Below, piece by piece: positions 24,088 to 36,509 of a stretch of DNA of 64,000 nt. Every line of letters begins with the position of its first letter. The stretch's first letter is position 1. Origin of the DNA: Scleropages formosus (Eukaryota > Chordata > Actinopteri > Osteoglossiformes > Osteoglossidae). The DNA is taken from NCBI RefSeq assembly GCF_900964775.1, contig NC_041814.1:11084860-11148859 (forward strand), in the 5' to 3' direction. The position numbers and the translations under genes are program-made. The notes under the pieces were generated by a model. That model saw only the letters and a program-made list of their open reading frames with translations. It had not been told where the DNA came from and did no database searches.

Positions 24088-24434
24088 TGTCACGTGCACC
24101 TCGCCAGCACCTGCCTCTCATCAAGGCGGCACAGGATAAAAGGACCGGGATTCCATGCCTGCTTGCGGAACCTCACTCAAGCAACCACGACTCCCAGGTG
24201 CATAACGATTCTTGTCTCTTCGCTGTTCCTGATCTCCTGGCTACCGACCTTCGCCTCGCCTTACCGTCTATGTCCCTTGTCTGTCCCAAGAAACCCTGAA
24301 CGCTTATCTCCTGATCCATGCCTGTCCCCGACTACGGCTCTTCGTCTTGCTCCTTGGCTTTTGCTGTTAATAAACAGAACCTGTGACTGGGTCTTATTCA
24401 CCATCACCCCGGCTTCCATTATCCCGGTATGACA
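24088..24434. mobile_element. Solo LTR, probably Ty3/gypsy type (fossil)
   Basis: A 347-bp GC-richer block begins TGTCACGTG and ends GGTATGACA (TG...CA). Inside are a TATA-like GGATAAAAGG near 24131 and an AATAAA near 24369, in the promoter to polyadenylation order of an LTR. No internal retroelement sequence adjoins it, so it looks like a solo LTR left by recombination. The family call is from general resemblance to fish gypsy LTRs. Confidence 0.65.
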
Positions 24435-26449
24435 AGTATGACACAGTTAAGGCTGCTGTTCTCCGTGCTTACGAGCTCCTATGCTCCAGAGGCATACAGA
24501 CAGAAATTCAGAAACCACAGGAAGTCCCACAGTCGAACATTTGTTGAATTTGCCAGAGAAAAGGGCATTTTTTTTGATAAATGGTATACAGCTAGTGAAG
24601 GAGTGGATTGACTTTGTGAGTTGATTCTAATGCATTTGCAAGTCGAGGGAGGGAAAACAGAAAGAAAACTAAATGGACACCTCTGTGGATGTAACATTTG
24701 TTCATCAGCTTATTCACTATGAACTCATGGGCAACCATAGCAAAATTATACACACAAGGAAACTTAGCATCTGTAGATATCCTGTAGATAGAGTTTTCTG
24801 CTGATAAAATTTAAGGTAAGGTCATAATGTATATCGTAAATGAGAATGTGTAGTTGTAAAGCCTTTCATTATTTGTCCGTTTCCAAATTTAACATTAAAT
24901 GTTATCAGATATTTTGGTTAGTTCTAGTTGTGCATGGAGGGGGGGGGGGGGGGGGGGCGGTGGTGGAACAGGTGACCTGCTACCCCTTTGAGACATCCCA
25001 TCAACATCCCTTTTTAATAAACTGTAGATGGGCTTTCATGTTATTTTTACTGAACAGTGGTTTGAGCACTGCCATTCACCCATGGCTTAGCATTACATTT
25101 TTGTTATCATGAAGACATGACTACTCAGGAGCAAGCAAGATAGACTTACAACTCCCTGGATTTTGCTCTGGGGTTCTTTTTGAGTTTCTGAATGTTGTTA
25201 TGCTTTGCTCATAGAGAGATTTTGGGAGGATGACTGCTCTAGGTAGATTCACTGATGTTTCAAACTGTCTCTATTTGTTAAGTGTGGTTCTGACTGTGGT
25301 TCAGAGCCCAGGAAAAGGCTGTTTTACTCTTTCTAGACTGACAGGCTTTTGCATCTTTTCTCTAGAGATCTTCTAAAATTTGTTTTGATCATAGGATGAG
25401 GTGGCTCCCAGTATCACTGTTTTTTCTAATATGACCATTGCTAGTAAGGTTTTAAGTGATTGTTAGAAAATTTAGGCACAATTCTCTGTTTGTAAAACAA
25501 ATTATGTGTTAATTAGGAGCATGTTTATAACAGCTAGAATATCTTTAAAAAACTATAGTGGAACATCACTGTGGACTTTCTCCAAAGTATATAGTAAAGT
25601 ATAAATTTTTTTAAAGTAGAGGTTCTTAGCTTGTGGAGTGTACCTTCCTGGGTAAGGTCCAGAGAGGATACGTGGTGGATGTGAGGTTCCTCACAGAAAA
25701 TTTGGCATAACAGGTTCATTGATTAAGTTGGAGAATAATGAGAAATGTAAACATTGTTTACTTTCAGGTGACATGTGAGGGTAGAAAGATTAAGAATCCC
25801 TGATCAAAAGGAAGGTTTCAGTAATCCCAGAAATTACAACAATGTCCAATAAGATTCAACCATCAAACAGGTAGAAGTATTTACACTTACTCTGGACAGG
25901 GGTTTCTTGATTTCAGAAGGAAATCTGCTGAATTGGAACTCATGCCTGAAGATAGTTAAAGTTTTTCATTAAGGTGTCACATTTACAGGTTCAAATTATT
26001 TTAGGTGCCCTGCTACATCTCAGATAGGGACCCCACCAAAGCAAAAGAACATATGTAAGTCACTTGTGTCTGTGCACCTGTGATTTTTTTCCTTACCTTT
26101 GGTTTTTGTAACAATGATTTAGCTATAGCTGTTTGCTGCTGGAGGACAAGTACCACAATATGTCAAATGATATTGACATAAGTTTGACATACTATTATTA
26201 TTATCATTATAAACTATACATTTTGTTAATTGCCAGCATAGACTTTGTTCCAGTACCGAACTAAATACCTAGACGATACTAATGTAATGGTAAATAGCTC
26301 TGAGTAAAATATGAGTTAGTAAATGTAAAAAAAAAAAATGTCTAGTATTGCAAAGGTTTTAAAAGGAAATAGTATAGTAATCTTCAAAGTGGTAAAATGG
26401 AATAAATAGGAATTTAAAAAGAACAAACACTGTGGATCTTCAGACACTA
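24435..26449. other. Intergenic DNA, no gene recognised
   Basis: AT-rich sequence with a poly-G run at about 24941-24957. No coding, RNA or clear repeat signature. Confidence 0.6.
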
Positions 26450-26625
26450 AATCAATCATTTAGCTGACACTTTTTCTCCAAAACAATTTATAATGTTAAA
26501 CTACTTACAATTATTTACCCATTTACAGCATACAGCTGGGCAGTTTTCTGGAGCAATTCAGGGTAAGTAACTTGCTCAAGGGCACTACAGCTGGAGGTGA
26601 GACCTTTGCATTAACACATTGCATT
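26450..26625 (-). repeat. Family B SINE, antisense fragment
   Basis: TTTAGCTGACACTTTTTCTCC through ACTACAGCTGGAGGTGAG matches the L2-tailed SINE seen elsewhere in the window. Confidence 0.8.
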
Positions 26626-27519
26626 AACTTCATGTGTACTGAGGACTAAGGTCATAACAACATAATGAAGTTATGTAACAAAACACAATGTTAAACATAT
26701 TAGTCATGTTTGTTCATACAAAGTTAATTAGTTCCAAAATACACTGTTTAATTTAGCTTTTGAGACATCAGTACTGTTTGTATAACATTGAATTCAAACA
26801 GTCAAAGTCAGTTTAATCCAGAATATTTACTTTTATTCCAAAAGATAAAATGGAAAATGCACGACTATTCTGTGACACTGGGTCGGTTTAACCTACAGAA
26901 CTAAAAACTGAAAAATTCTTATTAACTGGTACAGAACTGAATTTTATATTTACAATATTTTATAGCAATTAGTATTTTCAGACAACTAAGGGGAAGTTTA
27001 ACACATTTCAATTAACATTAGCATGAATAAAATTATATTTTCATTAATTCGTAAAAAGAAACATTTTCTCAGACATATTCAAATTTAGCATTGTTCAATT
27101 GTTAAATCTAATTGCCATTTCATGATTTTCATTGTTTTTAATATTTTTACTTTAGTTTCAGTTTGCCTGCCCACATTTGGCATGTCAGTCTGAAATTAAG
27201 GGAATTTCTTAAAAATTTAAAAAACTACAGCAAAAATGCTTTTTTGGCTCCCTCCCTTTCAGGTTACAGCAACACACACTGAGTTGGCTTTCCGCAGGTT
27301 TTCAGGTGGAAATTAAGTGTGTAAAAGTCAACTGATGACAAAACCCATACAGCCTATATAGCCCATACAGAGAAAAGATGTTAGTAACTCCAGTGCCCAT
27401 ATGCAACCCACTCAAGGTGGTGAGGGGGTCATGTTAAAATGAATTTAAAATATTAATTGGCAACAATTAAAAATGGGTTAACATGCTGGAGCACTGTGTG
27501 TGACAATTTCAGATCAAAT

Positions 27520-27700
27520 AATCACTCACTCACTCGTCAAAAACTGCTTATCCTAAGGCAGGCTGCAGCTCTCTAGAGCCTATCCTGGAAGCAGTGGCTT
27601 AAATCTAGGAAGGGTATACCTAGAACAAGATTCCAGTCCATCAGCTAAACCATTATGGACAATCCATAGCTAGAAAAGAGTTTCAGTAGGAATTCACTGC
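27520..27700 (-). repeat. Degenerate SINE fragment
   Basis: AAAACTGCTTATCCTAAGGC followed by GCCTATCCTGGAAGCA resembles the antisense 3' part of a fish SINE. It is strongly decayed. Confidence 0.45.
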
Positions 27701-27739
27701 TTGAGTATAAAGGCAGCTGCTGAAGTTAGACATCGGAAG

Positions 27740-27975
27740 AGTTTGGGAGGGACACAGAGAAAAACTGTCAGGTGGCTTCAAGGTTGTTCTGGTAAACCAT
27801 TCAATGCCTCAAGAGGGGAAGGCATGATTCTGCCCAGGCTGTGCTAAGCAAGCGTGGGGAAACTGCTGACCACTCCTGGGGAGATTTTTGAGCAGCGAAA
27901 GAAGCACGTTGAGGAACTCCTTAACGCAGTGGACATGCCCTCCTACCAGGAAGCAGTGTAGAACATCTCTGATGG
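27740..27975 (+). mobile_element. LINE open-reading-frame fragment (RTE-like)
   Basis: The stretch from about 27770 resembles, from memory, the segment just before the reverse transcriptase in fish RTE-type LINEs (GGCTTCAAGGTTGTTCTGG, then GGGGAAACTGCTGACC and GAGGAACTCCTTAACGCAG). It is a short dead piece. A translated search against LINE proteins would settle the clade. Confidence 0.45.
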
Positions 27976-28164
27976 ATTAAAAAACAGGGACAGGATAGTA
28001 AAATGACTAACAAATGTCTTTTGTTTTGGAATTGGTTAAAATAACAATCTATATTATATTACAATTTCTAACTAATATGTTATATATTGCAATCTTCAAG
28101 TAACATAGCTCTGGGTATTTCAAATGATTATAGCTAATTTCAGTTGTATAACCCCTTACACTTA

Positions 28165-28366
28165 CATACATACACACACACAGAGTCTGAAACCGCTTGT
28201 CCCAAGCGGGGTTGCAACGAACCCGAGCCTAACCCAGCAACACAGGGCACAAGGCTGGTGGGAGGAGGGGATGCATCCCAGAGGGGACGCCAGTCTGTCG
28301 CAGGGCACCCCAACCAGGACTCAAACCCCAGACCAGGCTAAGAGTGCTACGCCACCCTGTCCCCTG
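28165..28366 (-). repeat. GT-tailed SINE (family A), diverged
   Basis: Antisense copy with a CA-run tail and a damaged head. The possible target duplication (ACCCCTT) is weak. Confidence 0.8.
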
Positions 28367-28886
28367 ACCCCTTTCAATCGTATTTATTGAGCTGCCTCTG
28401 GCGTGAGCGCCCTCTACCACCAAAGCAAGTTCCCTGGGATTTGTGTAGAACCGGATGCTTGGGAACAGAAATGTCGTTTGCAATCCATACTAGTAGTGTA
28501 CTGTATCATGTTTTATAGCTATATATATATAAAATAGTTATATAAGATATGCTATCTGGCTCAGGTAAATAAATAGCACTTTGCTGGCGCTTTGCAAATA
28601 TGTTTCTTGAAAAGTTATCTACACTCTCCTGTCCAGCCTTTTTTTGTGACAACCTAGAAAGCACTTGAAGTGAAGTGGCACTTCCCTATCAGTTTTCAGT
28701 GTTAGTTTTTCTAACGTGTTAAAATCACTTCTGGCGAGAGTACCTATGGTAACACGGGATATAATATCGTTAATCTCATCGCGCGAGACACGCGAGCTGC
28801 GTAATCATGATAGGAACTGAAACGAGTGTTGATAAAACAGCACTTAAAAGGCCTCAGGAGTAGCCTGGCGCATAGTCTTTTCGACA

Positions 28887-30163
28887 ATGGCGGTGCAGAT
28901 GTGGTACCTCCTCCTTCTAACGACGAGTTTTGTGTCACTGCGCTCTCACGGTGCATCTTGCCCGTGTGAAAAAGAAGAGCTCTGCAAACCCATCACAGGC
29001 CAAAAGGACTATGAGGTATGTGTTTTGGAAGAATAGGCAATGGTAAAGAAAGCGCTTGAAAATGTGTGTTCCCCTTTTGTACAGGTAATACGGCCAGACG
29101 TCTGACGTTGTAGTGTCACAGGCAAAGCAGCTGACGGGAAACAGAGTGCCAGCGAGACCTCTGCACAAGGAGTCAACATATCCCTCACAATAATGATAAT
29201 AAGGCAACCTATTAAGCTTAAATAATTATCAGTGTACTGTTAAAGAGAGAACAACCAAAACAAATCCAATCTAATGATACACTTTGAACTGCGCGCAGTA
29301 CGCCCACACATATCGATTCACTATGGCTAGCTAATATAATACGAAATATTATATTGTCACACTTGACAACTGACTTGACTTTGTTAGTGAACGCCTCGTA
29401 GTGGATGGCAAGCACTAATATGCTTTGCTAGTATTTATACTGTTTGTATTTCGCTAACTTAAACTCCACTAATAACTGAATTGCATTTGTAGCAAATTGT
29501 TTCATAGCCGTGTGTTTTCACTTCCGGTTCGAAATGGACACAGGACAGGGTGTCTACATATGTCTGTCATATGATAGAACTCGTGAACACAGAACTTTCT
29601 ACTGTTCTTGTTGTTTTTGTCTGTATTTTAGAGAATAATTTAGAAATTTGCTCTTATTTCCGGTTTCTCCTTTATTTAAACAGACCATTTTTATGTTTTT
29701 AACTCATGGGTGTTGCCAGTGATAAGAGATGCCCTTAGCAAATTGGAGATTCTTGTGTAATGATTATAAGGTCAGAATCATAGCTCTTCAGATGGGTTGC
29801 GGGGGGGGCAGGTGAATAACACAAAGGTCAAAGATATGATTTTATTATTTTATTTTTCTAGTACTGTAGTCTGGATTCCAGTAAAACAGGCTAAACATCA
29901 CCAGTCCCTGCAGTGAGTTTTCGTTTTACTTTTAGGTCCTTGTTTTCGATGTTGGAGGAACAGACTGGAAGTACTATGACTGGGATATGGTGACAACTGT
30001 TGCTATATTTGGAAAATATGACCCAAACCTGATGTGTTTTGCCCATTCTAAAGGTGCAAGGGTTGTCCTTAAAGGTATTTTTTTTTCCAGATTTACTCCT
30101 AATTTCAGCAGCACCTAATATAACATTCATCAAATTTCTGTGGTATTTGGTTGCTTTCAGATA

Positions 30164-30205
<42 letters not shown>

Positions 30206-33052
30206 CGCACCAGGTAACGCTAGTTAGTTAACTTAATTGCATAGTTCAAAGGTCTATACATTGAACACTTGATGTGTCATGTTTAGGCGATGTCCCTGTG
30301 TCTGACATTGTGGACCCTAAAAACCGAACTGCCTGGATCACAGAGAAAGTAAACTTGGCAAAGGCGCAGTTTATGGATGGCATAAACATTGACATTGAGC
30401 AAGAAGTGGGGAAGAATTCACCAGAATACTATGCTTTGACTGCATTAGTAGAGGAATCCACAGAAACATTTCACAGAGAGATCCCAGGATCACAGGTAAA
30501 AAGAACATGCCTAAAAGAAATGTGTCCAGAAAAACTTTTGTCCCACAGCAGTTGTCTGACTTTCCAATATTTTTAAAATGTGTGGACAGTAAATGTAGAA
30601 TTATTGCTAAATATGAAGACTCTAATTGGGTGCCAGCCTACAAGCACCTCTCCTAAATCTTTTTACCATAATTTAAAACCTTCCATCATAATGAGCCCTA
30701 AAACATGAAAAGGTAAACTACTAAAAGATGTTTTAAAATGGCCAAAACTAGAATAAAAGCCTTGCTTATTTGTTTAAAACATGATAGGATAGAATGCAGA
30801 GAATTTTGTTGAAAGGCAACATCATACAAGTAACTTACTTGGTCTACTATTCATTTACTGCAAGATACTTTACAGATTGCTCAGCAGACAGAAGTTATGA
30901 AGGATTACAGTTACAGTAATTGCAGGAACCACCTTGGTGGGAAGCCTGTATTACTTCATCTTGCATTTTTCTAAGATAATCTATATTGCTTAACTCCTAG
31001 GTATCATTTGATGTTGCATGGTCACCAGATTGTATTGACAAGCGTTGCTATGACTATACTGCAATTGCAAAGTCATGTGACTTCATCTTTGTGATGTCTT
31101 ACGATGAAGAAAGTCAAATATGGGGTGACTGCATTGCAATGGCCAATGCACCATATATTAAGACATTGATTGGTAAGTATTTTTGGAGTAAATACATTTT
31201 TTTTGCTTAAAAAATGTGCATTTAGTGAGCTTTATTACATCTCTTCTCACATTTTCCAGGATATGAGCAATACTTGATGCTAAACATTGATCCACAAAAG
31301 ATTGTGATGGGAGTGCCATGGTATGGGTATGACTACCCATGTCTTAAACTGTCAGAGGTAGGTACCTCTTCTAAAATCCTGTGCTTATACTCCAGTCTGT
31401 ACATCTGGCTAATTAACACTATGGTTTTGCACATCCACATGGTTTCTCACTTTGTGTATGTGTTATCTGGCAGGAGGGGGTGTGTTCCATACCTAAGGTG
31501 TCTTTCAAGGGTGCCCCTTGCAGTGATGCAGCTGGTCGACAGATCCCTTACAGTACAATCATGAAACAGGTTAATAATTCCATGACTGGAAGGTTGTGGG
31601 ATCCATTTCAGCTTGCTCCGTACTACAACTACAAGGTAAGAATATTTTGCACAGAAATTTTTTTTAAAAAATTAAGGCCCTTTACTAGCATCGAAGGCTT
31701 CCTGATGTAGAGAAGTACCCAATGGAAGAAATAATGCTGCTATTAAGTCATGTCAAAAGCACTGGTATAAAATTTGAAGACTACACTCTATGGCCAAAAG
31801 TATGTGAACACCCCTCCTAATTATTTGAATTCAGGTGTTTGAGCTGCACCCATTGTTAACAGGTGCATACAATCCAGCAAGTGCCCATGCAATCTCCATT
31901 GACAAACATTGGTAGTAGAATGGGTTGTTCTAATGATCTCAGCGACTTTAAACATTGCACTGTCATAGGATGCCACCTTTGCCACAAGTCAGTACATGAA
32001 ATTTGTCCGCTGCTAGATCTGCCCCAGTCAACTGTAAGTGCTATTATTGTGAAGTGGCAGCATCTAGGAGCAGCAACAGCTCAGCCACAAAGTGGTAGAC
32101 AATGTGAACTTACAGAGCGGGGCTGCCAAGTTCTGAAGCACATAGCATGTAATGGAGGATAGCCAATTTTTTTACATCACTCACTAGAGTTCCAAACTGC
32201 CTCTGGAACTAACATCAGCATAAAAACTGGGCATTGGGAGCTTCGTGAAATGGGTTTTCATGGTGAAGGATTTGTATGCAAGCCGAAGATTGTTACACAA
32301 TGCCAAGCATTGGCTGCAGAGGTGTAAAGCATGACTCTGGAAGAGTAGAAACATGTTCTCTGATATCATGAACCATGCTTCACTATCTGGCAATCTGATG
32401 GACAAATCTGGGTTTGGCAGATGCCAGGAGAACGCTACCTTGTGGAATGCATAGTACCTACTGTAAAGTTTGGTGGCAGACGGATAATGGTCTGGGGCTG
32501 TTTTTCAGGTTTGGACTAGGCCCTTTAGTTTCAGTGAAGGGTACTGTTAATGCTATAGCATACAAAGACATTTTAGACAACTGTGCATTTCAAACTTTGT
32601 GGCAACAATTTGGGGAAGGCCCGTTTCTGTTCCAGCATGACTTTGCCCCTGTGAACAAAGCCAGGTCCATAAAGACATGGTTTAACAAGTTTGGTGTGAA
32701 GGAACTTGGGTGGTCTGCACACAGCCCTGACTTCTACCTGATTAAACACCCTTTGGGTTAAATTGGAATCCTGATTGTGAGCCAGGTCTTCTCATCCAGC
32801 ATCAGTACCTGACCTCGCAAATGATCTTTTGGCTGAATGGTCCCACATTCTCTGAGTCATACCAAAATCTTGTGGAAAACCTTCAGAGAAGAGTGGAGGC
32901 TATTATAGCCACAAAAGGTGGGCAGCTTCATAGTAATGCCCTTGGTTTTGGAACGAGATGTCCAACAAGCTCATAAAGGTGTCCACATACTTTTGGCCAT
33001 ATAGTGTATCTACAGCATGTTTGAAACACTGATGGGCAGCCCTAATTGTTGT

Positions 33053-33092
<40 letters not shown>

Positions 33093-33201
33093 CCTTCATG
33101 TAATATTTATTATACAGGATATTGTATAAGATCTTTTTTTCTGTGACCAGGCTTGGAGAACATAATGCATGCTTTACCTTAACTGCAAATAGCTCTGTGA
33201 C

Positions 33202-33232
<31 letters not shown>

Positions 33233-33459
33233 CTGTGATGGGGGAAAAAAAATGTTACTCAATCCTTCAGGCTGAAGATGGAACCATACACCAAGTATGG
33301 TATGATGACCCACTGAGTATTTCTCTCAAGACACAGAACGTTTGGCTGTTAGGGCTGCGGGGAACTGGCATGTGGAACGGTGACCTCCTTGATTACAGTG
33401 ACAACAGTATTGCCCGGGAACAGACTCAAGCTATGTGGAAGGTCCTCAAACCAGTTTAA
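28887..33459 (+). CDS. ctbs: Di-N-acetylchitobiase (lysosomal GH18 glycosidase), complete
   Basis: Cleaves the GlcNAc-beta-1,4-GlcNAc core at the reducing end of free N-glycans during lysosomal glycoprotein breakdown. Exons: 28887-29015, 29936-30074, 30287-30495, 31001-31172, 31260-31357, 31474-31635, 33271-33459. They total 1098 nt (365 residues), all in phase, with GT-AG borders. A signal peptide ([15 protein letters not shown]) is followed by [14 protein letters not shown]. Exon 3 encodes the GH18 catalytic motif [12 protein letters not shown], with the final Glu as acid/base. Exon 4 encodes FIFVMSYDE and exon 5 [12 protein letters not shown], both typical of the family. The end is [14 protein letters not shown]. 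The length is near the human protein (about 385). Intron 6 holds a Tc1-like transposon. The upstream 100 bp is CpG-rich. Confidence 0.95.
30165..30203. repeat. GT microsatellite in ctbs intron 2
   Basis: A near-perfect GT run with no SINE body attached. Confidence 0.85.
31784..33006 (+). mobile_element. Tc1-like DNA transposon in ctbs intron 6
   Basis: The termini match in inverted orientation (CACTCTATGGCCAAAAGTAT at the left; the complement of CACTATATGGCCAAAAGTAT at the right). They are flanked by TA at 31782-31783 and 33007-33008. The interior carries a broken transposase: a helix-turn-helix part near 31980-32060 ([15 protein letters not shown]), then blocks near 32470 ([13 protein letters not shown]) and 32630 ([13 protein letters not shown]). 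The reading frame is interrupted several times, so it is inactive, but the ends are nearly intact. It lies in sense orientation to ctbs. Confidence 0.9.
33053..33092. repeat. Poly-T tract
   Basis: A T run of about 38 bp shortly after the Tc1-like element in ctbs intron 6. A second T run lies at about 33203-33225. Confidence 0.85.
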
Positions 33460-33732
33460 AAGAATGGACCAAGAACAAATCAGCTTTTTCTTTTTCAGTA
33501 TAATGCTTTGTCTCTTAGGTGGGAAAAGAGAGGAATGTTCTTTCTGAATTCTATAACATATTGTAGCATTCTGATTTTCTTTTTTTGCAACCATAAAACG
33601 TTGTGTAAACAAATTATTAGACAGTCATGTCCTCCATATGGCATTATTATAACTTTACCTTTCATTTCAGTACAGTACTGCCTGCAAATTACATTATCAA
33701 GGAACTGAAGTCTTATAAGATTACTAGTTAGA

Positions 33733-33738
33733 AATAAA
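33733..33738 (+). promoter_or_regulatory. Likely polyadenylation signal of ctbs
   Basis: AATAAA lies about 275 bp after the ctbs stop codon and is the first canonical hexamer I see on the plus strand. Confidence 0.5.
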
Positions 33739-33739
33739 C

Positions 33740-34760
33740 TGCAGAACTTGGCAATTATCAATGCAACCTGTCAAGATAAACACTTGTTACATTGATCATA
33801 AATATTAAAAATGGGTTCATATTTGAAATCTGTATTTAATTTCTTATGACTTGCCTTACAGTTGCATAATGTAAGCGACATGTTTCTGCTGACAACTTTC
33901 TGTTGCTTGCCTACTATACAAGGGTAAAAAATCATCCTGATTAAATGATTCTTATTTTGGGGGGGGGGGACTTTTAATGCAAAATAGGAATCTAAAGCAG
34001 TTGTACCCCACAGTTTAAATTTCAGCATCTTTTCTTTAAATCCCTTTTCCAACTGATGCCTGGATATCTCCTTTTGTAACAAATAATGAAATTAATATTC
34101 AAAGCTATTTGTTTTGCTGATAGCTTCATCCAAATGGACTTGGATTTTTATGCATTTACAGAGCAGGATATGTATTTTTACTGGACAACTTCAGATAACT
34201 TTTAACAGGGGAACACAGCAGGATGCTTTGGGAGACCTAACCAGTAATAGTGGTGCTACAATTCTGTGCACTTATGCAATAGGCTGTGTACCAGGTAATA
34301 TTTCACTAAAAATTGTAAGACCAAAACATTTTTCTATGCAACAAGCTGCTTTCAGTCATAAATCTTTAAAGTCAAGTCTTCTGCCATTACCTGAACAGCA
34401 ACAGGCAACATTTGTGACTGAAATGAGAAACATTTATCAAATAAAGCTGCAGCTGTGAAGATGTCAGTGGTCTCTAGGGTAGGATACTTGCCAGCAATTT
34501 CAGTTCATTTCAGGGCAGCCACTGGGAAGGGAGGATATGAAACAGGTGTGGTACCTTCTTTCATTCACATGTTCTGAGTGCAAAGACCAGGAGAATATGC
34601 AAACCTCACATGCCCAGAGCCAGATTTAAACCTAGGCAGAAGCACAAAGTTCAGGCACTCTAAGGCACTAGTGATAACATGGCCTCTAATCAGACATTCT
34701 TGAGCTAGAATTTCACTTTATCTAATATGTAGAATAGACAGAGCTCCACCTACTGGTCAC
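33740..34760. other. Intergenic DNA between ctbs and rpf1, left part
   Basis: AT-rich. The 114-residue frame at 34114-34458 has no family features. Nothing resembling GNG5 or SPATA1, the human neighbours, was seen. Confidence 0.5.
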
Positions 34761-34767
34761 ACACAGA

Positions 34768-34864
34768 CACAATGTCTACAACTGCTTGTCACCGCGAACC
34801 GGAGCCTAATCTGGCAACGTAGGGCGCAAGGCTGGAAGGGGAGGGGGACACATCCTGGACAGGA
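34768..34864 (-). repeat. GT-tailed SINE (family A), truncated
   Basis: Only the 3' half is present in antisense (CTGCTTGTCACCGCGAACCG to GGGGGACACATCCTGGAC). Confidence 0.75.
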
Positions 34865-35015
34865 TGAGTAATTCAGCATTATCAAAAACAACAACACTTC
34901 CATAGGCAAAATAATTTTATGCCAGAAAATCACAACATCCTGTATGCCAAAAGGGCTAACACATTCAATATAATTGTTCTGTGTGGCTTTGTTATAGTGT
35001 ATGTTATTCACAAGT

Positions 35016-35227
35016 TGGGGGGTGTGGTGGTACAGTGGGTTTGACCTGTGCCTGCTCTCTGGTGGGTCTGGGGTTCAAGTCCCGCTTGGAGTGCTTTGCA
35101 ACAGACTGGCGTCCTGTCCTGGATGTGTCCCTTCTTCCTCCACCCTTGCGCCCAATGTTGCCAGGTTTAGCTGTGGCTTGCCGTGACCCCACTTGGGACA
35201 AGTGGTTTCAGTCTCTCTGTGTGTGTG
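35016..35227 (+). repeat. GT-tailed SINE (family A)
   Basis: Sense copy flanked by TATTCACAAGT at 35005-35015 and 35228-35238. Confidence 0.9.
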
Positions 35228-35239
35228 TATTCACAAGTC

Positions 35240-36260
35240 AAGTCTGCAGTTTATTATATCAAGACAAAGGTTAAGGACTTTACTGACTGATGCAAATGGA
35301 ACTAACTGCAACTCAACATCAGAAAGACTTATAGAAGGATCCACTATGTTCAATGGTAATTTGACAATGAGAACATGGTAGTGCTGTGGATGTCCAAGTT
35401 GCTGGGGTGCACTTGCACAACAAGCAATAGTAGTATAACAACACTGAGGCTGAGTACAAAAAGGACTAGAGTCAAGGTTACTGTCTGGAAAGGCTCAGGT
35501 CTGCTGGACATGAACACAGATAGTCTACCAGCATGCTGTAGTGGGTGCAGTCTTCCACAGAGCTGTATACTGGAGCCACGGCATCCCTACAGGCTGAGCC
35601 ATCACTAGAGGGGTGAATGGTGGTGACGGCTCTATAACCCAAAACCTGGGCAGGGCCGCTACATTTATTTTATTTACTGGCGAGCCTGAATTCCTAGCTA
35701 CACATTGGCTACAAGTGTAGAGCCTGAAGGGCACTCTAGAAGAAGTGGGTCAGAGACAGATACCAAAAAATCCTAGTCATTGTGACTTTCACCATCTGCA
35801 TTCCACCCTGGCTAAACAGAGAAGTACCTTCAGCAATACACTGTTCCAGCTGAAGAAGGCATATGAGTCTGAGCTGACAGTATTAGTCAGTTTTTCTCTA
35901 TTATTTGCATTACTATTTTTGCAACACCCACCACCTCTGGATGTTTTAAGATGATGTTTAGTGTCCTCTTGCATGTTCTGGCAATACATGTTTGTTTTTT
36001 GTCACCAATTACTGACGTCTTGTGCAATATCAAATTATACAACAAAATTTTTCAAATCTCATGTCAATTTTTACCTTATTAGTAAATATTTACTGATTAT
36101 AAAAATGCCATTAGTTCTTCTAGAGTGTCAGTTTGGTACTTTACAGCCATTAGAACATTCTAGAAAGTATCAGATCCTAAAAGGAACTGGGATACCTTTG
36201 CCAGAATTCACCAAAATTTGCTAACTGCAAGAATGTGGAATATTTTTCCAAGAACTCACA
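35240..36260. other. Intergenic DNA, no gene recognised
   Basis: A few short frames are present, none with family resemblance. Confidence 0.5.
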
Positions 36261-36262
36261 TA

Positions 36263-36505
36263 CAGGTGGTCCCCGACTTATGATAGCACGTTCCGCAAAA
36301 CCTAAGTCAAAAGTGCATTTAATACACACCTCTGCGTGACAGACTGGGAGAGGCAGATCGCTGCCGAGCATTGCACCACATATCACTTACCCAGGAAAAA
36401 AAACAAAATTCAAAGTACGGTTTCTACTGAATGGCTATTGCCAGCTCACCATCATAAAGTCAAAAAAAATTATAAGTCAAACCATCGTAAATTGGGGACC
36501 ACCTG
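36263..36505. mobile_element. Tigger-like MITE
   Basis: 243 bp with inverted ends (CAGGTGGTCCCCGACTTATG at the left; the complement of CAGGTGGTCCCCAATTTACG at the right), flanked by TA at 36261-36262 and 36506-36507. It has no coding capacity. The ends resemble those of the larger Tigger-like element at 20026-21174. Confidence 0.85.
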
Positions 36506-36509
36506 TATA

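Noticed and set aside
23923-24432. 169-residue plus-strand frame
   Set aside because: Most of it lies across the solo LTR and shows no protein family.
34114-34458. 114-residue frame between ctbs and rpf1
   Set aside because: No motifs, no splice context and no resemblance to GNG5 or SPATA1.
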